NCBI RefSeq assembly: GCF_021405525.1
Contig: NZ_JAGQAG010000001.1
Coordinates: forward strand, 3,754,856-3,818,855
DNA from: Ruegeria pomeroyi
GTDB lineage: Bacteria > Pseudomonadota > Alphaproteobacteria > Rhodobacterales > Rhodobacteraceae
DNA length: 64,000 nucleotides
Direction: 5' to 3'
Part shown: positions 43,013-51,315 of the stretch, in pieces
Position numbering within the stretch: position 1 is the first letter of the stretch
Layout of the letters: each line of letters starts with the position of its first letter
Made by a program: the position numbers and the translations under genes
The notes under the pieces: model-generated
The model's input: only the letters and a program-made list of their open reading frames with translations
Told to the model about the DNA's origin: nothing
The model's database searches: none

Positions 43013-43750
43013 ATGACATACACCCCGTTTTTTATCCACGGCGAGGATCGGCGTTCACGCTGGCTTATCACCTGCGACCATGCAACCAACACGGTACCGC
43101 CTGATATCTGCGGCGGCGACCTGGGTTTGGCGCGCGAGGACATGGAGCGCCATATCGCCTATGACGTGGGTGCCTACGAAGTGTCGCGCCTGCTGGGCGA
43201 GATGCTCGAGGCACCTGTGATTGCCGCGAATTTCTCGCGGCTGGTGATCGACCCGAACCGGGGCGAGGACGATCCGACGCTGCTGATGAAGCTCTATGAC
43301 GGCTCGATCATTCCCGGCAACCGCCACGCGGATGCCGCCGAACGCGAACGCCGGCTGAACATGTGCTATCGGCCCTATCACAACGCGCTGGCACAGTTGG
43401 CATCACCGCCCGGTGTGGTGCTGGTGTCGATGCATTCGTTTACCCGTCAACTGCGCGGCCGGGAGCCGCGGCCCTGGCATGTTGGTGTGCTGCATACAGC
43501 GGATCGGCGTTTCTCCGATCCCCTGATTGCGCGCCTGCAAGCGGAACGGGACCTCTGCATCGGTGTGAACCAGCCCTATACAGGTGTGCTGCCGGGTGAT
43601 GCCATCGACACCCACTGTACAGCTTTTGGTCGACCCAACGCACTGATCGAACTGCGTAACGACCTGATCGGGGATCATGCCGGGCAACATGCCTGGGCCG
43701 AACGACTGGTGCCGATCTTGCAGGGCGCGCTGGTCGATAGTGGTCTCTGA
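43013..43750 (+). CDS. N-formylglutamate amidohydrolase family protein
   Basis: 245-aa hydrolase: ITCDHATNTVPP near the N-terminus, FSRLVIDPNRGEDD, SMHSFTR and IELRNDLI are the conserved blocks of the FGase family, with histidines as likely metal ligands. Classical members act in the last step of some histidine degradation routes, but no hut genes are adjacent, so the real substrate may be another N-acyl amino acid. Divergent from pyk; a tandem-hairpin repeat follows its stop. Confidence 0.88.
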   Translation: MTYTPFFIHGEDRRSRWLITCDHATNTVPPDICGGDLGLAREDMERHIAYDVGAYEVSRLLGEMLEAPVIAANFSRLVIDPNRGEDDPTLLMKLYDGSIIPGNRHADAAERERRLNMCYRPYHNALAQLASPPGVVLVSMHSFTRQLRGREPRPWHVGVLHTADRRFSDPLIARLQAERDLCIGVNQPYTGVLPGDAIDTHCTAFGRPNALIELRNDLIGDHAGQHAWAERLVPILQGALVDSGL

Positions 43751-43763
43751 CCTTGTGCGGGGG

Positions 43764-43811
43764 CCGGAAAACGATACGTTTTCCGGGCCGTTTTCCGAGA
43801 CGGAAAACGGC
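43764..43811. repeat. Tandem-hairpin repeat element, copy 2
   Basis: CCGGAAAAC-GATAC-GTTTTCCGG then GCCGTTTTCCG-AGA-CGGAAAACGGC. Stems are identical to 17519-17565 and only the loops differ. It lies 14 bp after the amidohydrolase stop. Confidence 0.8.
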
Positions 43812-43876
43812 GCTACCCTCCACACTAGAGACACCCAAGAAACGCGCATCGAACCACTCTGAACCGGAGCCACGAC

Positions 43877-44191
43877 ATGGACAAGCAAACCGAAATCGAA
43901 ATCCAGGCAGCAGCCTTTCGCCGTCTGCAAAAACACCTGATGCAGGACCGGACCGATGTGCAGAATATCGACCTGATGAACATGGCCGGGTTCTGCCGCA
44001 ACTGTCTGGCGCGCTGGTACCAGGAGGCGGCCAACGAACAGGGGATCGAGATGGGCAAGGACGAGGCTCGCGAGATCTATTACGGCATGACGATGGCCGA
44101 ATGGAAAGCCAAGTATCAGACCGAGGCGAGTGCCGAGAAACAGGCCGCTTTCGAGGTGGCGTTCAAGGAAAACGTGACCGACCGGGGCTGA
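43877..44191 (+). CDS. DUF1244 family protein
   Basis: 104-aa small acidic/helical protein. The central block NMAGFCRNCLARWYQEAA and the EIYYGMTMAEWKAKYQ stretch are diagnostic of DUF1244, a widespread proteobacterial family with two conserved cysteines and no assigned function. Convergent with the thioesterase gene 10 bp downstream. Confidence 0.9.
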   Translation: MDKQTEIEIQAAAFRRLQKHLMQDRTDVQNIDLMNMAGFCRNCLARWYQEAANEQGIEMGKDEAREIYYGMTMAEWKAKYQTEASAEKQAAFEVAFKENVTDRG

Positions 44192-44201
44192 ACCGCGCGC
44201 G

Positions 44202-44657
44202 TCATCCGGTGACGCCGCTGCGTCCGACCAGGGCCATCAGGGTTGCGGTCATGGTGGCGATCGCCCGCTCCTGACCATCCTGCTTCGCATAGGCGGTGGC
44301 TGTGGCCACCGTCAGGGTTCGGCCCGGTTTAACTACCTCGGCCCGGAAGACAAATGTTTTGCCCTGGGCCGGATTCAGAAAGTTGGCCTTGAACTCCACG
44401 GTCAGCACCGCCGCCTCTTTCTCCATCAGGGAAAAGGCCGCATAGCCGCAGGCGCTGTCCAGCACGGTCGAAACGATACCCGCGTGCAGAAATCCGTGCT
44501 GTTGGGCAAAAGCCGGATCATGGGGCATGCTCAGCTCGATCCGGCCCGACGACAGGGTGTCGATCCGGGCGCCCAGTGTCGCCATCACCGGTTGACGCGC
44601 AAAGCTGTCGCGCACCTTTTGTTCAAATCCGCCAAAACGTGGTTGGAACTCGCTCAC
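44202..44657 (-). CDS. PaaI-type hotdog thioesterase
   Basis: 151-aa hotdog-fold protein. The HGFLHAGIVSTVLDSACGYAA segment is the PaaI/YiiD-type active-site helix with Gly-His and an acidic residue. Probably hydrolyses acyl-CoA esters; substrate unknown. The start is a GTG at 44657 with AAAGGG upstream. Confidence 0.88.
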   Translation of the reverse strand: MSEFQPRFGGFEQKVRDSFARQPVMATLGARIDTLSSGRIELSMPHDPAFAQQHGFLHAGIVSTVLDSACGYAAFSLMEKEAAVLTVEFKANFLNPAQGKTFVFRAEVVKPGRTLTVATATAYAKQDGQERAIATMTATLMALVGRSGVTG

Positions 44658-44777
44658 TTCGGCCCTTTCCCGGTTGCCTCCGTCTTCGCGACGAACGGCT
44701 GTCCGATCAACCTTGCCCAGCGGTCGCAGAACCGCAAGTGGTGACGCTGTGGGCCGGCGGGTTACTCCGGAATATGC

Positions 44778-44803
44778 AAAAAGCCACCCGACAGGGTGGC
44801 TTT
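44778..44803 (-). terminator. Terminator of the D-amino-acid transaminase gene
   Basis: AAAGCCACCC-GACA-GGGTGGCTTT stem, followed on the minus strand by extra Ts. It lies 25 bp past the stop codon. Confidence 0.85.
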
Positions 44804-44827
44804 GGCAGGCTTCAGGCCGGAACCCTT

Positions 44828-45688
44828 TCAGATCGCGGTCTTTCGTGCTTCATCAATGTAGATCTCGCGCAGGCGGCGGGCGATCGGTCCGGGCGTTCCG
44901 TCACCCAATGTGGCGCCGTCGATCTCGACCACCGGCATCACGAAGGCGCTCGCCGAGGTGGTGAAGGCCTCATCCGCAGATTTCGCCTCGTCAATGGTGA
45001 AGAGCCGTTCCTCGACCTCCATCTGGGCCTCTTGCGCCAGCCGCAGCACCGCCTTGCGGGTGATGCCATGCAGGATGTCATTGGACAAAGGCCGGGTGAC
45101 GATCTTGCCGTTCTTGACGAAATAGGCGTTGTTAGAGGTGCCCTCAGTCACATATCCATCCTCGATCATCCAAGCATCGTCGCATCCGGCCTTCTTGGCC
45201 ATCATCTTGCCCATCGAGGGATAGAGCAGCTGCACTGTCTTGATGTCGCGGCGGCCCCAGCGAATATCCTCGATCGAGATGATCTTGGCCCCTTTTCTGG
45301 CCGCCGGACTGTCGGCCAGGCCAGGCTTGGACTGGGTAAACAGAACCAGCGAAGGCGGCGTGCCTGCCGCCGGGAAAACAAAGTCGCGATCCCCGTCCGA
45401 ACCGCGCGAGACCTGAAGATAGACCAATCCCTCGACGATGCCGTTCAGATCGACCAGCTTGCGGTGGATTTCCAGAAGCTCCTCGCGCGAGCAGGGCTCG
45501 GCCATCTCCAGCTCGTCCAGCGAGCGCTTGAGACGAACCGCATGCCCGTCGAAATCAATAAGCTTGCCATCCAGCACGCTGGTCACCTCATAGACGGCAT
45601 CCGCCATCAGGAATCCGCGATCAAAGATGGAAACCTTGGCTTCGGTCTCGGGAAGGTATTCGCCATTAACGTAAACGGTACGGGTCAT
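44828..45688 (-). CDS. D-amino-acid transaminase (fold-type IV PLP enzyme)
   Basis: 286-aa aminotransferase class IV. YVNGEYLPETEAKVSIFDRGF opens the fold, K150 in RRDIKTVQLLYPSMGK is the PLP lysine, and EGTSNNAYFVKNGK is the cofactor-phosphate region. The sequence fits D-alanine/D-amino-acid transaminase better than branched-chain enzymes. The ATG at 45688 with GAGGAG upstream is chosen. It is followed by its own terminator. It lies 51 bp downstream of the dgcA-linked DUF6544-like gene, which suggests a shared role in D-amino acid use. Confidence 0.9.
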   Translation of the reverse strand: MTRTVYVNGEYLPETEAKVSIFDRGFLMADAVYEVTSVLDGKLIDFDGHAVRLKRSLDELEMAEPCSREELLEIHRKLVDLNGIVEGLVYLQVSRGSDGDRDFVFPAAGTPPSLVLFTQSKPGLADSPAARKGAKIISIEDIRWGRRDIKTVQLLYPSMGKMMAKKAGCDDAWMIEDGYVTEGTSNNAYFVKNGKIVTRPLSNDILHGITRKAVLRLAQEAQMEVEERLFTIDEAKSADEAFTTSASAFVMPVVEIDGATLGDGTPGPIARRLREIYIDEARKTAI

Positions 45689-45738
45689 GTGTGGCTCCTC
45701 TGGGACATGCAGTCTCTTGCGGCGATTGGCGGGCAGCG

Positions 45739-46584
45739 TCAAGTTCGAGCGGGCGGCGGAAACCGCAGACCGGTGACATCGACTATGAAAAACGGGAAAT
45801 AGGCATCGGTCCCGAAGTGATTACCCGCCTCGACATGGGTCGGGATCCGGATACCAGCAAAACTTTGGGGGGCGGACAGGAAGGCGCCGAATGGCTGCAA
45901 ACGCCACTGGCGTTCAGGATTGGCATTGCTCCAGCGCTCAAAGACGATTTTTTGTGGCGCGCCTTCGGCATCCACGGTCATCTCGATCGCCTGCTCCATT
46001 CCGTCATGCGCGATGATCACGCGCGCGGTCTCTGCGTCGATACCCTGCCATGTGATGCCCGGCCGCGGCAAAACCGCCGCTGGTGTCCACATCACCGCCT
46101 CAGCGGCATAGCGGCCAAAGGCCGAGCGGCGATGATCTTGTGTGCCGCCAAAGCGGGCGACAGGCACCAGCCCGGCCAGCCAGAACCGGGTCCAACTGCC
46201 GGAATCCGACCCTGACAGCTTACGCAGTCCCCGCCCGGCCCGCATTGACCAGATAAAGCCATGCGGGCTGGCAAGGGTCTGCCGGGCCCTCATCCGCATG
46301 TAGCCCGGGTGTTCCTTGTCGCCCATGCCGAACTTGCCCTGCATCTCCAATGCGGCGACAGTGAACAGCTTGGTGCCCGGCGTGATGGCCCAGAGGAAAA
46401 ATCGGCGTGCAGGGTCGGGAAGATCAGCCACCATCCGAGGGTCGAAACGATCCGGTTCGACAGGCTGAAATCTGGCAAGCCGCCGTGCCTCTGTCAGGTC
46501 GGCGCGCAGGTCGCGCCAGCGCCAGAGCATCAGGGCAGCCAGACAGACAAGGCACGCGCCCGTCAAGAAGACCCACGCAGTCAC
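45739..46584 (-). CDS. DUF6544-like membrane-anchored protein
   Basis: 281-aa protein with one N-terminal helix (about residues 2-22, TAWVFLTGACLVCLAALMLW) and a soluble domain containing LPDPARRFFLWAITPGTKL, MQGKFGMGDK and WTPAAVLPRPGITW. These blocks resemble the DUF6544 family (unknown function). The GTG at 46584 with GGAGG about nine bases upstream is the best start, 19 bp after the dgcA stop; the longer frame would overlap dgcA. Probably in one operon with dgcN-dgcA. Confidence 0.78.
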   Translation of the reverse strand: MTAWVFLTGACLVCLAALMLWRWRDLRADLTEARRLARFQPVEPDRFDPRMVADLPDPARRFFLWAITPGTKLFTVAALEMQGKFGMGDKEHPGYMRMRARQTLASPHGFIWSMRAGRGLRKLSGSDSGSWTRFWLAGLVPVARFGGTQDHRRSAFGRYAAEAVMWTPAAVLPRPGITWQGIDAETARVIIAHDGMEQAIEMTVDAEGAPQKIVFERWSNANPERQWRLQPFGAFLSAPQSFAGIRIPTHVEAGNHFGTDAYFPFFIVDVTGLRFPPPART

Positions 46585-46603
46585 CGCCCGCGACCTCCGA
46601 CGC

Positions 46604-47569
46604 TCAGCCCCAGAGGGAGGCGCTGGGTGGATGCACGCCGGCGGCATCGAACACGAGGGGTGTCTCGCGATCCTCGGCCAGCAGAAGGGGTCCGTCGAGG
46701 TCAGTGACCAGCGCGCCCTGCGCCACCAGCGTCGCCGGCGCCATTGCCAGCGACGAGCCAACCATGCAGCCCACCATGATGTCATAGCCTTCGGCGAGGG
46801 CTGCACGGCGCAGCTCCAGCGCCTCGGTCAGCCCGCCGGTCTTGTCGAGCTTGATGTTGACCACGTCATACTTGCCCTTCAGCTTGGGAAGGCTGCTCCG
46901 GTCATGACAGCTTTCGTCGGCACAGACAGGCACCGGGCGCTCCATGCCGATCAGGGCGTCGTCCTGACCTGCGGGCAGGGGCTGCTCGACCAATGCCACC
47001 CCCAGGCGCACCAAGTGCGGTGCCAGGTCGGCATAGACCTCAGCAGACCAACCCTCGTTTGCGTCGACAATGATTTTCGCGCCAGGTGCCCCGGCGCGCA
47101 CCGCCTCGAGGCGCTGCATGTCATCGGGAGTCCCCAGCTTGATCTTTAGCAAGGGGCGATGCGCGTTCTTCGCGGCCTGCGCCTGCATCGCCTCGGGGGT
47201 GTCGAGCGACAGGGTATAGGCCGTGATCTCGGGCCTTGGTTCGGGCAGCCCAGCCAGTTCCCACACCCGCTTGCCAGCGCGCTTGGCCTCGAGATCCCAG
47301 AGGGCGCAATCGACCGCGTTGCGCGCGGCTCCCGCAGGCAGCAGGTCCATCAGGGCAGTGCGGGTAATCTCGCACGGCAAGCCTACGATCTCGGTTTCGA
47401 CCGACTCGAGCGTTTCATCGTAGCGGGCGTAGGGAACGCATTCGCCCCAGCCCTGATGCACACCGTCGGAGAGCCGCACCGTAAGAACCTTGGCTTCCGT
47501 CCGCGAGCCGCGTGAGATCGTGAACACCTGCGCCAAACGGAAAACGTCGCGCGTTACCTCGATCTTCAT
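46604..47569 (-). CDS. dgcA: Enolase-superfamily epimerase DgcA (N-acetyl-glutamate racemase / dipeptide epimerase type)
   Basis: 321-aa enolase-superfamily enzyme of the muconate-lactonizing subgroup. The catalytic lysine pair is represented by PLLKIKLG and VNIKLDKTGG. Metal ligands follow the strands VDANEGW, VEQPLP and CADESC. Homologues are dipeptide epimerases or, when paired with DgcN, racemases that convert N-acetyl-D-glutamate to the L form. The ATG at 47569 has AAAGGAACGGG upstream. The dgcN neighbour, 92 bp upstream on the same strand, supports the DgcA reading. Confidence 0.88.
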   Translation of the reverse strand: MKIEVTRDVFRLAQVFTISRGSRTEAKVLTVRLSDGVHQGWGECVPYARYDETLESVETEIVGLPCEITRTALMDLLPAGAARNAVDCALWDLEAKRAGKRVWELAGLPEPRPEITAYTLSLDTPEAMQAQAAKNAHRPLLKIKLGTPDDMQRLEAVRAGAPGAKIIVDANEGWSAEVYADLAPHLVRLGVALVEQPLPAGQDDALIGMERPVPVCADESCHDRSSLPKLKGKYDVVNIKLDKTGGLTEALELRRAALAEGYDIMVGCMVGSSLAMAPATLVAQGALVTDLDGPLLLAEDRETPLVFDAAGVHPPSASLWG

Positions 47570-47580
47570 GCTGCCCGTTC

Positions 47581-47656
47581 CTTTCACTTTGCCTCAAATA
47601 CTCCCGCCGGAGGCGAGATTTTTCGTCGAAAAATCTCTCGTGCCTCCGCCGGGGCG
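47581..47656. repeat. Intergenic repeat (AAATACTCC element), copy 2, with nested hairpins
   Basis: Plus-strand CTTTCACTTTGCC-N2-AAATACTCC (47581-47604) is followed by a nested dyad: the inner arms AGATTTTTCG / CGAAAAATCT are enclosed by GGAGGC / GCCTCC. It fills the dgcN-dgcA gap; on the minus strand its end supplies part of the dgcA ribosome-site region. Confidence 0.7.
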
Positions 47657-47661
47657 TTAGA

Positions 47662-48663
47662 TCACATCGCAGCCAGGGCATCCACCAATTTACCCGGGCC
47701 AAAACGGAACGGATCGGTGGCGGGCAGGCCCATCTCGGCCTCGACGCTGGCCAGATGGGCGCGGGCGTCGTCTTCGCTCATGTGCTGGGTGTTGATCGAA
47801 ACGCCGACCACCTGGCATGCGGGGTTGGCGACCTTGGCCAGCGACAGCGCCATATCGCGCACCGCCTCCAGCGTCGGCAACTGGTACCCCGGCAGTCCGC
47901 GCATATGCTCGCGGGTCGGTTCGTGACACAGGATCAGCGCATCGGGCTGGCCGCCATGGATCAGCGCCATCGTCACCCCGGAATAGGAGACGTGGAACAG
48001 GCTGCCTTGACCCTCGATCAGGTCCCAGTGGTCCTCGTCATTGTCAGGTGTCAGCCATTCCACCGAGCCGGCCATGAAATCGGCGATCACCGCGTCCAGC
48101 GGCACACCGTCGCCGGTGATCAGGATGCCTGTCTGGCCGGTGGCGCGAAAGGTCGATTTCATGCCCCGCTCGCGCATCTCGGCATCCATGGCCAGCGCGG
48201 TGTACATCTTGCCCACCGAACAGTCGGTGCCCACGGCCAGGCAACGCTTGCCCTTGCGCTTGACGCCATTGGCGATCGGGTATTTCACCGAGGGGATACG
48301 CACATCATGCAGCTTGCGCCCGCAAGCTTCGGCGACGGCAACCAGGTCGGGTTCGTCGCGCAGCAGGTTGTGCAGGCCCGAAGCCAGATCGAACCCCTCT
48401 TCCAGCGCCATCACCAGCACCTTTTTCCAGTCCTGGCTGATCACGCCGCCGCGGTTGGCGACACCAATCACCAACGTCTTGGCGCCGGCCTCGCGGGCCT
48501 GGGCCAGATCCATGTCGGTCAGCCCCAGATCGGCCTTGCACCCTTCCATCCGATACTGGCCCACGGCGTTCTCCGGGCGCCAGTCCTTGATGCCCACGGC
48601 GACCTTGGCCGCGAGTTGGTCGGGGGCATCGCCCAAAAACAGCAGATACGGTGTCTCGATCAT
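47662..48663 (-). CDS. dgcN: DgcN family N-acyltransferase (DUF1611-type)
   Basis: 333-aa protein of the DUF1611/DgcN family, with an N-terminal Rossmann-like domain and a P-loop-like C-terminal domain (AVGTDCSVGKMYTALAMDAE; ATGQTGILITGDGVPLDAVIADF; IEGQGSLFHVSYSGV). DgcN is described in marine bacteria as acylating D-glutamate (and other D-amino acids), with DgcA then inverting the N-acetyl product. First gene of dgcN-dgcA-DUF6544-like; no LysR-type regulator is adjacent. Confidence 0.92.
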   Translation of the reverse strand: MIETPYLLFLGDAPDQLAAKVAVGIKDWRPENAVGQYRMEGCKADLGLTDMDLAQAREAGAKTLVIGVANRGGVISQDWKKVLVMALEEGFDLASGLHNLLRDEPDLVAVAEACGRKLHDVRIPSVKYPIANGVKRKGKRCLAVGTDCSVGKMYTALAMDAEMRERGMKSTFRATGQTGILITGDGVPLDAVIADFMAGSVEWLTPDNDEDHWDLIEGQGSLFHVSYSGVTMALIHGGQPDALILCHEPTREHMRGLPGYQLPTLEAVRDMALSLAKVANPACQVVGVSINTQHMSEDDARAHLASVEAEMGLPATDPFRFGPGKLVDALAAM

Positions 48664-48808
48664 CGCAGGTCTCCAGTTGAATACCGGCGAAGGCTAGTTG
48701 AAAGTCGTTCGAAAAATCACCGAATTCTGCACCACACCCCAAAATTTTTCGAAAGTTCTTCTAAGCAGGTAAACATGCGTGCAAGATTTTTGCGAAAACC
48801 TCTGATCG

Positions 48809-49426
48809 TCAGTAGATCAGGAAGGTCGGAACGAGTGCACCTTCTTTCAATCCCTCCAGCAGTTCTGCCAAGGGAATGAAGCTGAGAAATACCAGAGCAT
48901 CAAAGAAGTTCCGTCGCAATGTTTCGACGTTGAAGGTGATCTCGGAGCGCGTGTGAAACAGCGAGGGGCGTGGCAGGATCCGGGGTGTTCGTGCGGCGTA
49001 GTCGTCGTATCTCTTTCCGAATTCGGTCCGCAGAAACGCTTCTTCACGCGCCGCGGTCGCCGAGAGAATGGAGAAAGTCGCGGCTCCGAGAACCGCAGTC
49101 AGCACAACGCTGCCCAGCATCAGGCCAAAGCCGACCGCACCCATGCAGGAAAAGAAATAGAGTGGATGGCGGCACATGCTGTAGGGACCATCCTGCATGA
49201 CCTCTGAGTTCTTGCGTCCCCCGATGTATAGAATCGACCAGAACCGGCCCAGAACCGCAGCGATGACCAGAAAGACACCGGTAACCTCGAACAGATCAAA
49301 CAGCCATTCAGGGTGGAGCCAGGCGGATTTGGAGAACACCAGCAAGGGGAGCATCGCAAAGAAAGCCAGGCGCAGCAGATTGATGCGAAGCCGTTGGTTC
49401 GCTGGCAGGGCAGTGGGTTTGTTCAT
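48809..49426 (-). CDS. Isoprenylcysteine-methyltransferase-like membrane protein
   Basis: 205-aa membrane protein with about four helices and the ICMT/PEMT-like signature GPYSMCRHPLYFFSCMGAVG, plus a later EEAFLRTEFGKRYDDYAARTPR stretch. These are hallmarks of the bacterial methyltransferase family that resembles isoprenylcysteine carboxyl methyltransferase. The ATG at 49426 with CGGAG upstream is chosen. Acceptor unknown. Divergent from mcl1. Confidence 0.86.
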   Translation of the reverse strand: MNKPTALPANQRLRINLLRLAFFAMLPLLVFSKSAWLHPEWLFDLFEVTGVFLVIAAVLGRFWSILYIGGRKNSEVMQDGPYSMCRHPLYFFSCMGAVGFGLMLGSVVLTAVLGAATFSILSATAAREEAFLRTEFGKRYDDYAARTPRILPRPSLFHTRSEITFNVETLRRNFFDALVFLSFIPLAELLEGLKEGALVPTFLIY

Positions 49427-49619
49427 GGAAGAAACTCCGAAAGTTGAGCGACCGTTATTGCCGAATGCGTTCTTGTCAACAGGGCGCTGCAGCGTTGCGC
49501 TACAACTCGCCGAGCGGTCAATGCTGCATGTGCAGAAAGAGCCTTGCGCGCGGAGGTGTAATTTAATACCCAACAGGGCAGAAAAATCGCAATTTCCTTA
49601 CCTGGCGAAAGGTCTGCCC

Positions 49620-50582
49620 ATGAGTTTCCGCATTCAGCCCGCCGCGCCTGCGCGCCCCAATCGTTGCCAGTTGTTCGGGCCCGGGTCGAACACCAAGCTG
49701 TTTGTGAAAATGGCGGCCTCGGCGGCGGATGTCATCAACCTCGACCTCGAGGATTCGGTGGCGCCCAGCGACAAGGACAGCGCGCGGGCCAATGTGATCG
49801 AGGCGCTGAACACGATCGACTGGGGCAACAAGTATATGTCCGTGCGGATCAACGGTCTGGACACGCCCTATTGGTATCGCGACGTGGTGGATGTGCTGGA
49901 ACAGGCAGGTGACCGGCTCGACCAGATCATGATCCCCAAGGTCGGCTGTGCGGCTGATGTCTATGCCGTCGATGCGCTCGTGACCGCCATCGAGCGTGCC
50001 AAGGGCCGGACCAAGCCGATCAGCTTCGAGGTGATCATCGAATCCGCCGCCGGCATCGCCCATGTCGAAGAGATCGCGGCCAGCAGCCCCCGCTTGCAGG
50101 CGATGAGCCTGGGTGCGGCGGATTTCGCCGCCTCGATGGGCATGCAGACCACCGGTATCGGCGGCACGCAAGAGAACTATTACATGCTGCGCGAAGGGGC
50201 CAAGCATTGGTCCGACCCCTGGCACTGGGCCCAGGCCGCCATTGTCGCCGCCTGCCGTACCCATGGCGTACTGCCGGTGGACGGACCGTTCGGCGATTTC
50301 AGCGATGACGAGGGCTATATCGCGCAGGCCAAGCGCTCGGCGACGCTGGGCATGGTCGGCAAATGGGCCATCCATCCCAAGCAGATCGCGCTGGCCAACC
50401 AGGTCTTTACCCCTTCGGACGAGGCAGTGACCGAGGCGCGTGAAATCCTTACCGCGATGGAGCAGGCCAAGGCCAAGGGCGAAGGTGCCACCGTCTACAA
50501 GGGCCGTCTGGTCGATATCGCCTCGATCAAGCAGGCCGAGGTCATCGTGGCCCAGGCGGAACTGATCGCCGCAAACGGCTGA
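49620..50582 (+). CDS. mcl1: L-malyl-CoA / beta-methylmalyl-CoA lyase
   Basis: 320-aa HpcH/HpaI-aldolase-superfamily lyase, very close to Rhodobacter Mcl1: NRCQLFGPGSNTKLFVKMAA, DLEDSVAP with the metal-binding acidic residues, EVIIESAAGIAHVEEI and GKWAIHPKQ. It cleaves (2R,3S)-beta-methylmalyl-CoA to propionyl-CoA and glyoxylate, and malyl-CoA to acetyl-CoA and glyoxylate, in the ethylmalonyl-CoA pathway. GAAAGG precedes the start. A hairpin terminator follows. Confidence 0.96.
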   Translation: MSFRIQPAAPARPNRCQLFGPGSNTKLFVKMAASAADVINLDLEDSVAPSDKDSARANVIEALNTIDWGNKYMSVRINGLDTPYWYRDVVDVLEQAGDRLDQIMIPKVGCAADVYAVDALVTAIERAKGRTKPISFEVIIESAAGIAHVEEIAASSPRLQAMSLGAADFAASMGMQTTGIGGTQENYYMLREGAKHWSDPWHWAQAAIVAACRTHGVLPVDGPFGDFSDDEGYIAQAKRSATLGMVGKWAIHPKQIALANQVFTPSDEAVTEAREILTAMEQAKAKGEGATVYKGRLVDIASIKQAEVIVAQAELIAANG

Positions 50583-50602
50583 CGCTCGACGATACATGTT
50601 GC

Positions 50603-50627
50603 AAAGGGCGTCCATCGGGCGCCCTTT
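50603..50627 (+). terminator. Hairpin after mcl1
   Basis: AAAGGGCG / CGCCCTTT stem with a 9-nt loop, then TTTGTCATT. It lies between mcl1 and the racemase-like gene, which it may partly insulate. Confidence 0.55.
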
Positions 50628-50646
50628 GTCATTCGGAGAGGACCAT

Positions 50647-51267
50647 ATGGCTGACCTGACCCTGTTTCATACCGCCGAGGTGCATTGTGCCACCTTCGAT
50701 GCGCTGGCCGCGCGGATCGCGCCGGGGGTGCGACTGACCCATGTGGTGCGCCCCGACTGGCTGGCGCGCGCGCAAAACGGGATCGACGTCGAACTGGCGG
50801 AAGAGATCACCGCCGCTCTGGCCGAGGCGCCGGTGGCGCTCTGCACCTGTACAACCATCGGCAGTGTGGCAGAGCGAGCTGGGGCCCTGCGCATTGACGC
50901 GCCTATGATGCAGGCCGCAGCGCGAAGCGGTGGGCCGGTCCTGCTGGTCTGCTGCCTTGAGAGTACCAGGGCGCCCTCGACCGAGCTGCTGGAGGCGGCG
51001 TTTGCGGCCGAAGGCCGTCCGGTGCGGATCGCGCATCTGGATCTGTCCGACCTCTGGCCGCTCTTCACCGCCGGCGACAGCGATGCCTTTGCTGACGCAA
51101 TCGCGCGGCGGGTCGAAAGCGCTCTGGCCGCTCAGCCGGACCTGAGCGCCGTGGTGCTGGCCCAGGCCTCGATGGCCGGGGCGCAGGCGCGGGTGCGGGC
51201 GGATGTGCCGGTGCTGGCCTCGCCGGAACTGGCGCTGCGCGCCGCGCTTGAGCGGGCCGGAACATGA
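50647..51267 (+). CDS. Aspartate/glutamate racemase-like protein
   Basis: 206-aa protein resembling the Asp/Glu/hydantoin racemase superfamily. CTCTTIGS supplies a cysteine where the first catalytic Cys is expected (about residue 73). The second half (VLLVCCLESTRAPS) has further cysteines, but the typical second-catalytic GCT motif is not clear, so racemase activity is doubtful. ATG with GGAGAGG upstream. Co-directional with mcl1 and followed by a strong terminator. Confidence 0.72.
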   Translation: MADLTLFHTAEVHCATFDALAARIAPGVRLTHVVRPDWLARAQNGIDVELAEEITAALAEAPVALCTCTTIGSVAERAGALRIDAPMMQAAARSGGPVLLVCCLESTRAPSTELLEAAFAAEGRPVRIAHLDLSDLWPLFTAGDSDAFADAIARRVESALAAQPDLSAVVLAQASMAGAQARVRADVPVLASPELALRAALERAGT

Positions 51268-51269
51268 AA

Positions 51270-51289
51270 ACGGGGCCGCGCGGCCCCGT
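51270..51289. terminator. Bidirectional terminator
   Basis: Perfect 20-bp GC-rich dyad (ACGGGGCCGC / GCGGCCCCGT) between convergent genes, with TTTT on the minus-strand side and TTGTT on the plus side. Confidence 0.75.
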
Positions 51290-51315
51290 TGTTCAGATCG
51301 CCCTGAAGCGCTGGC

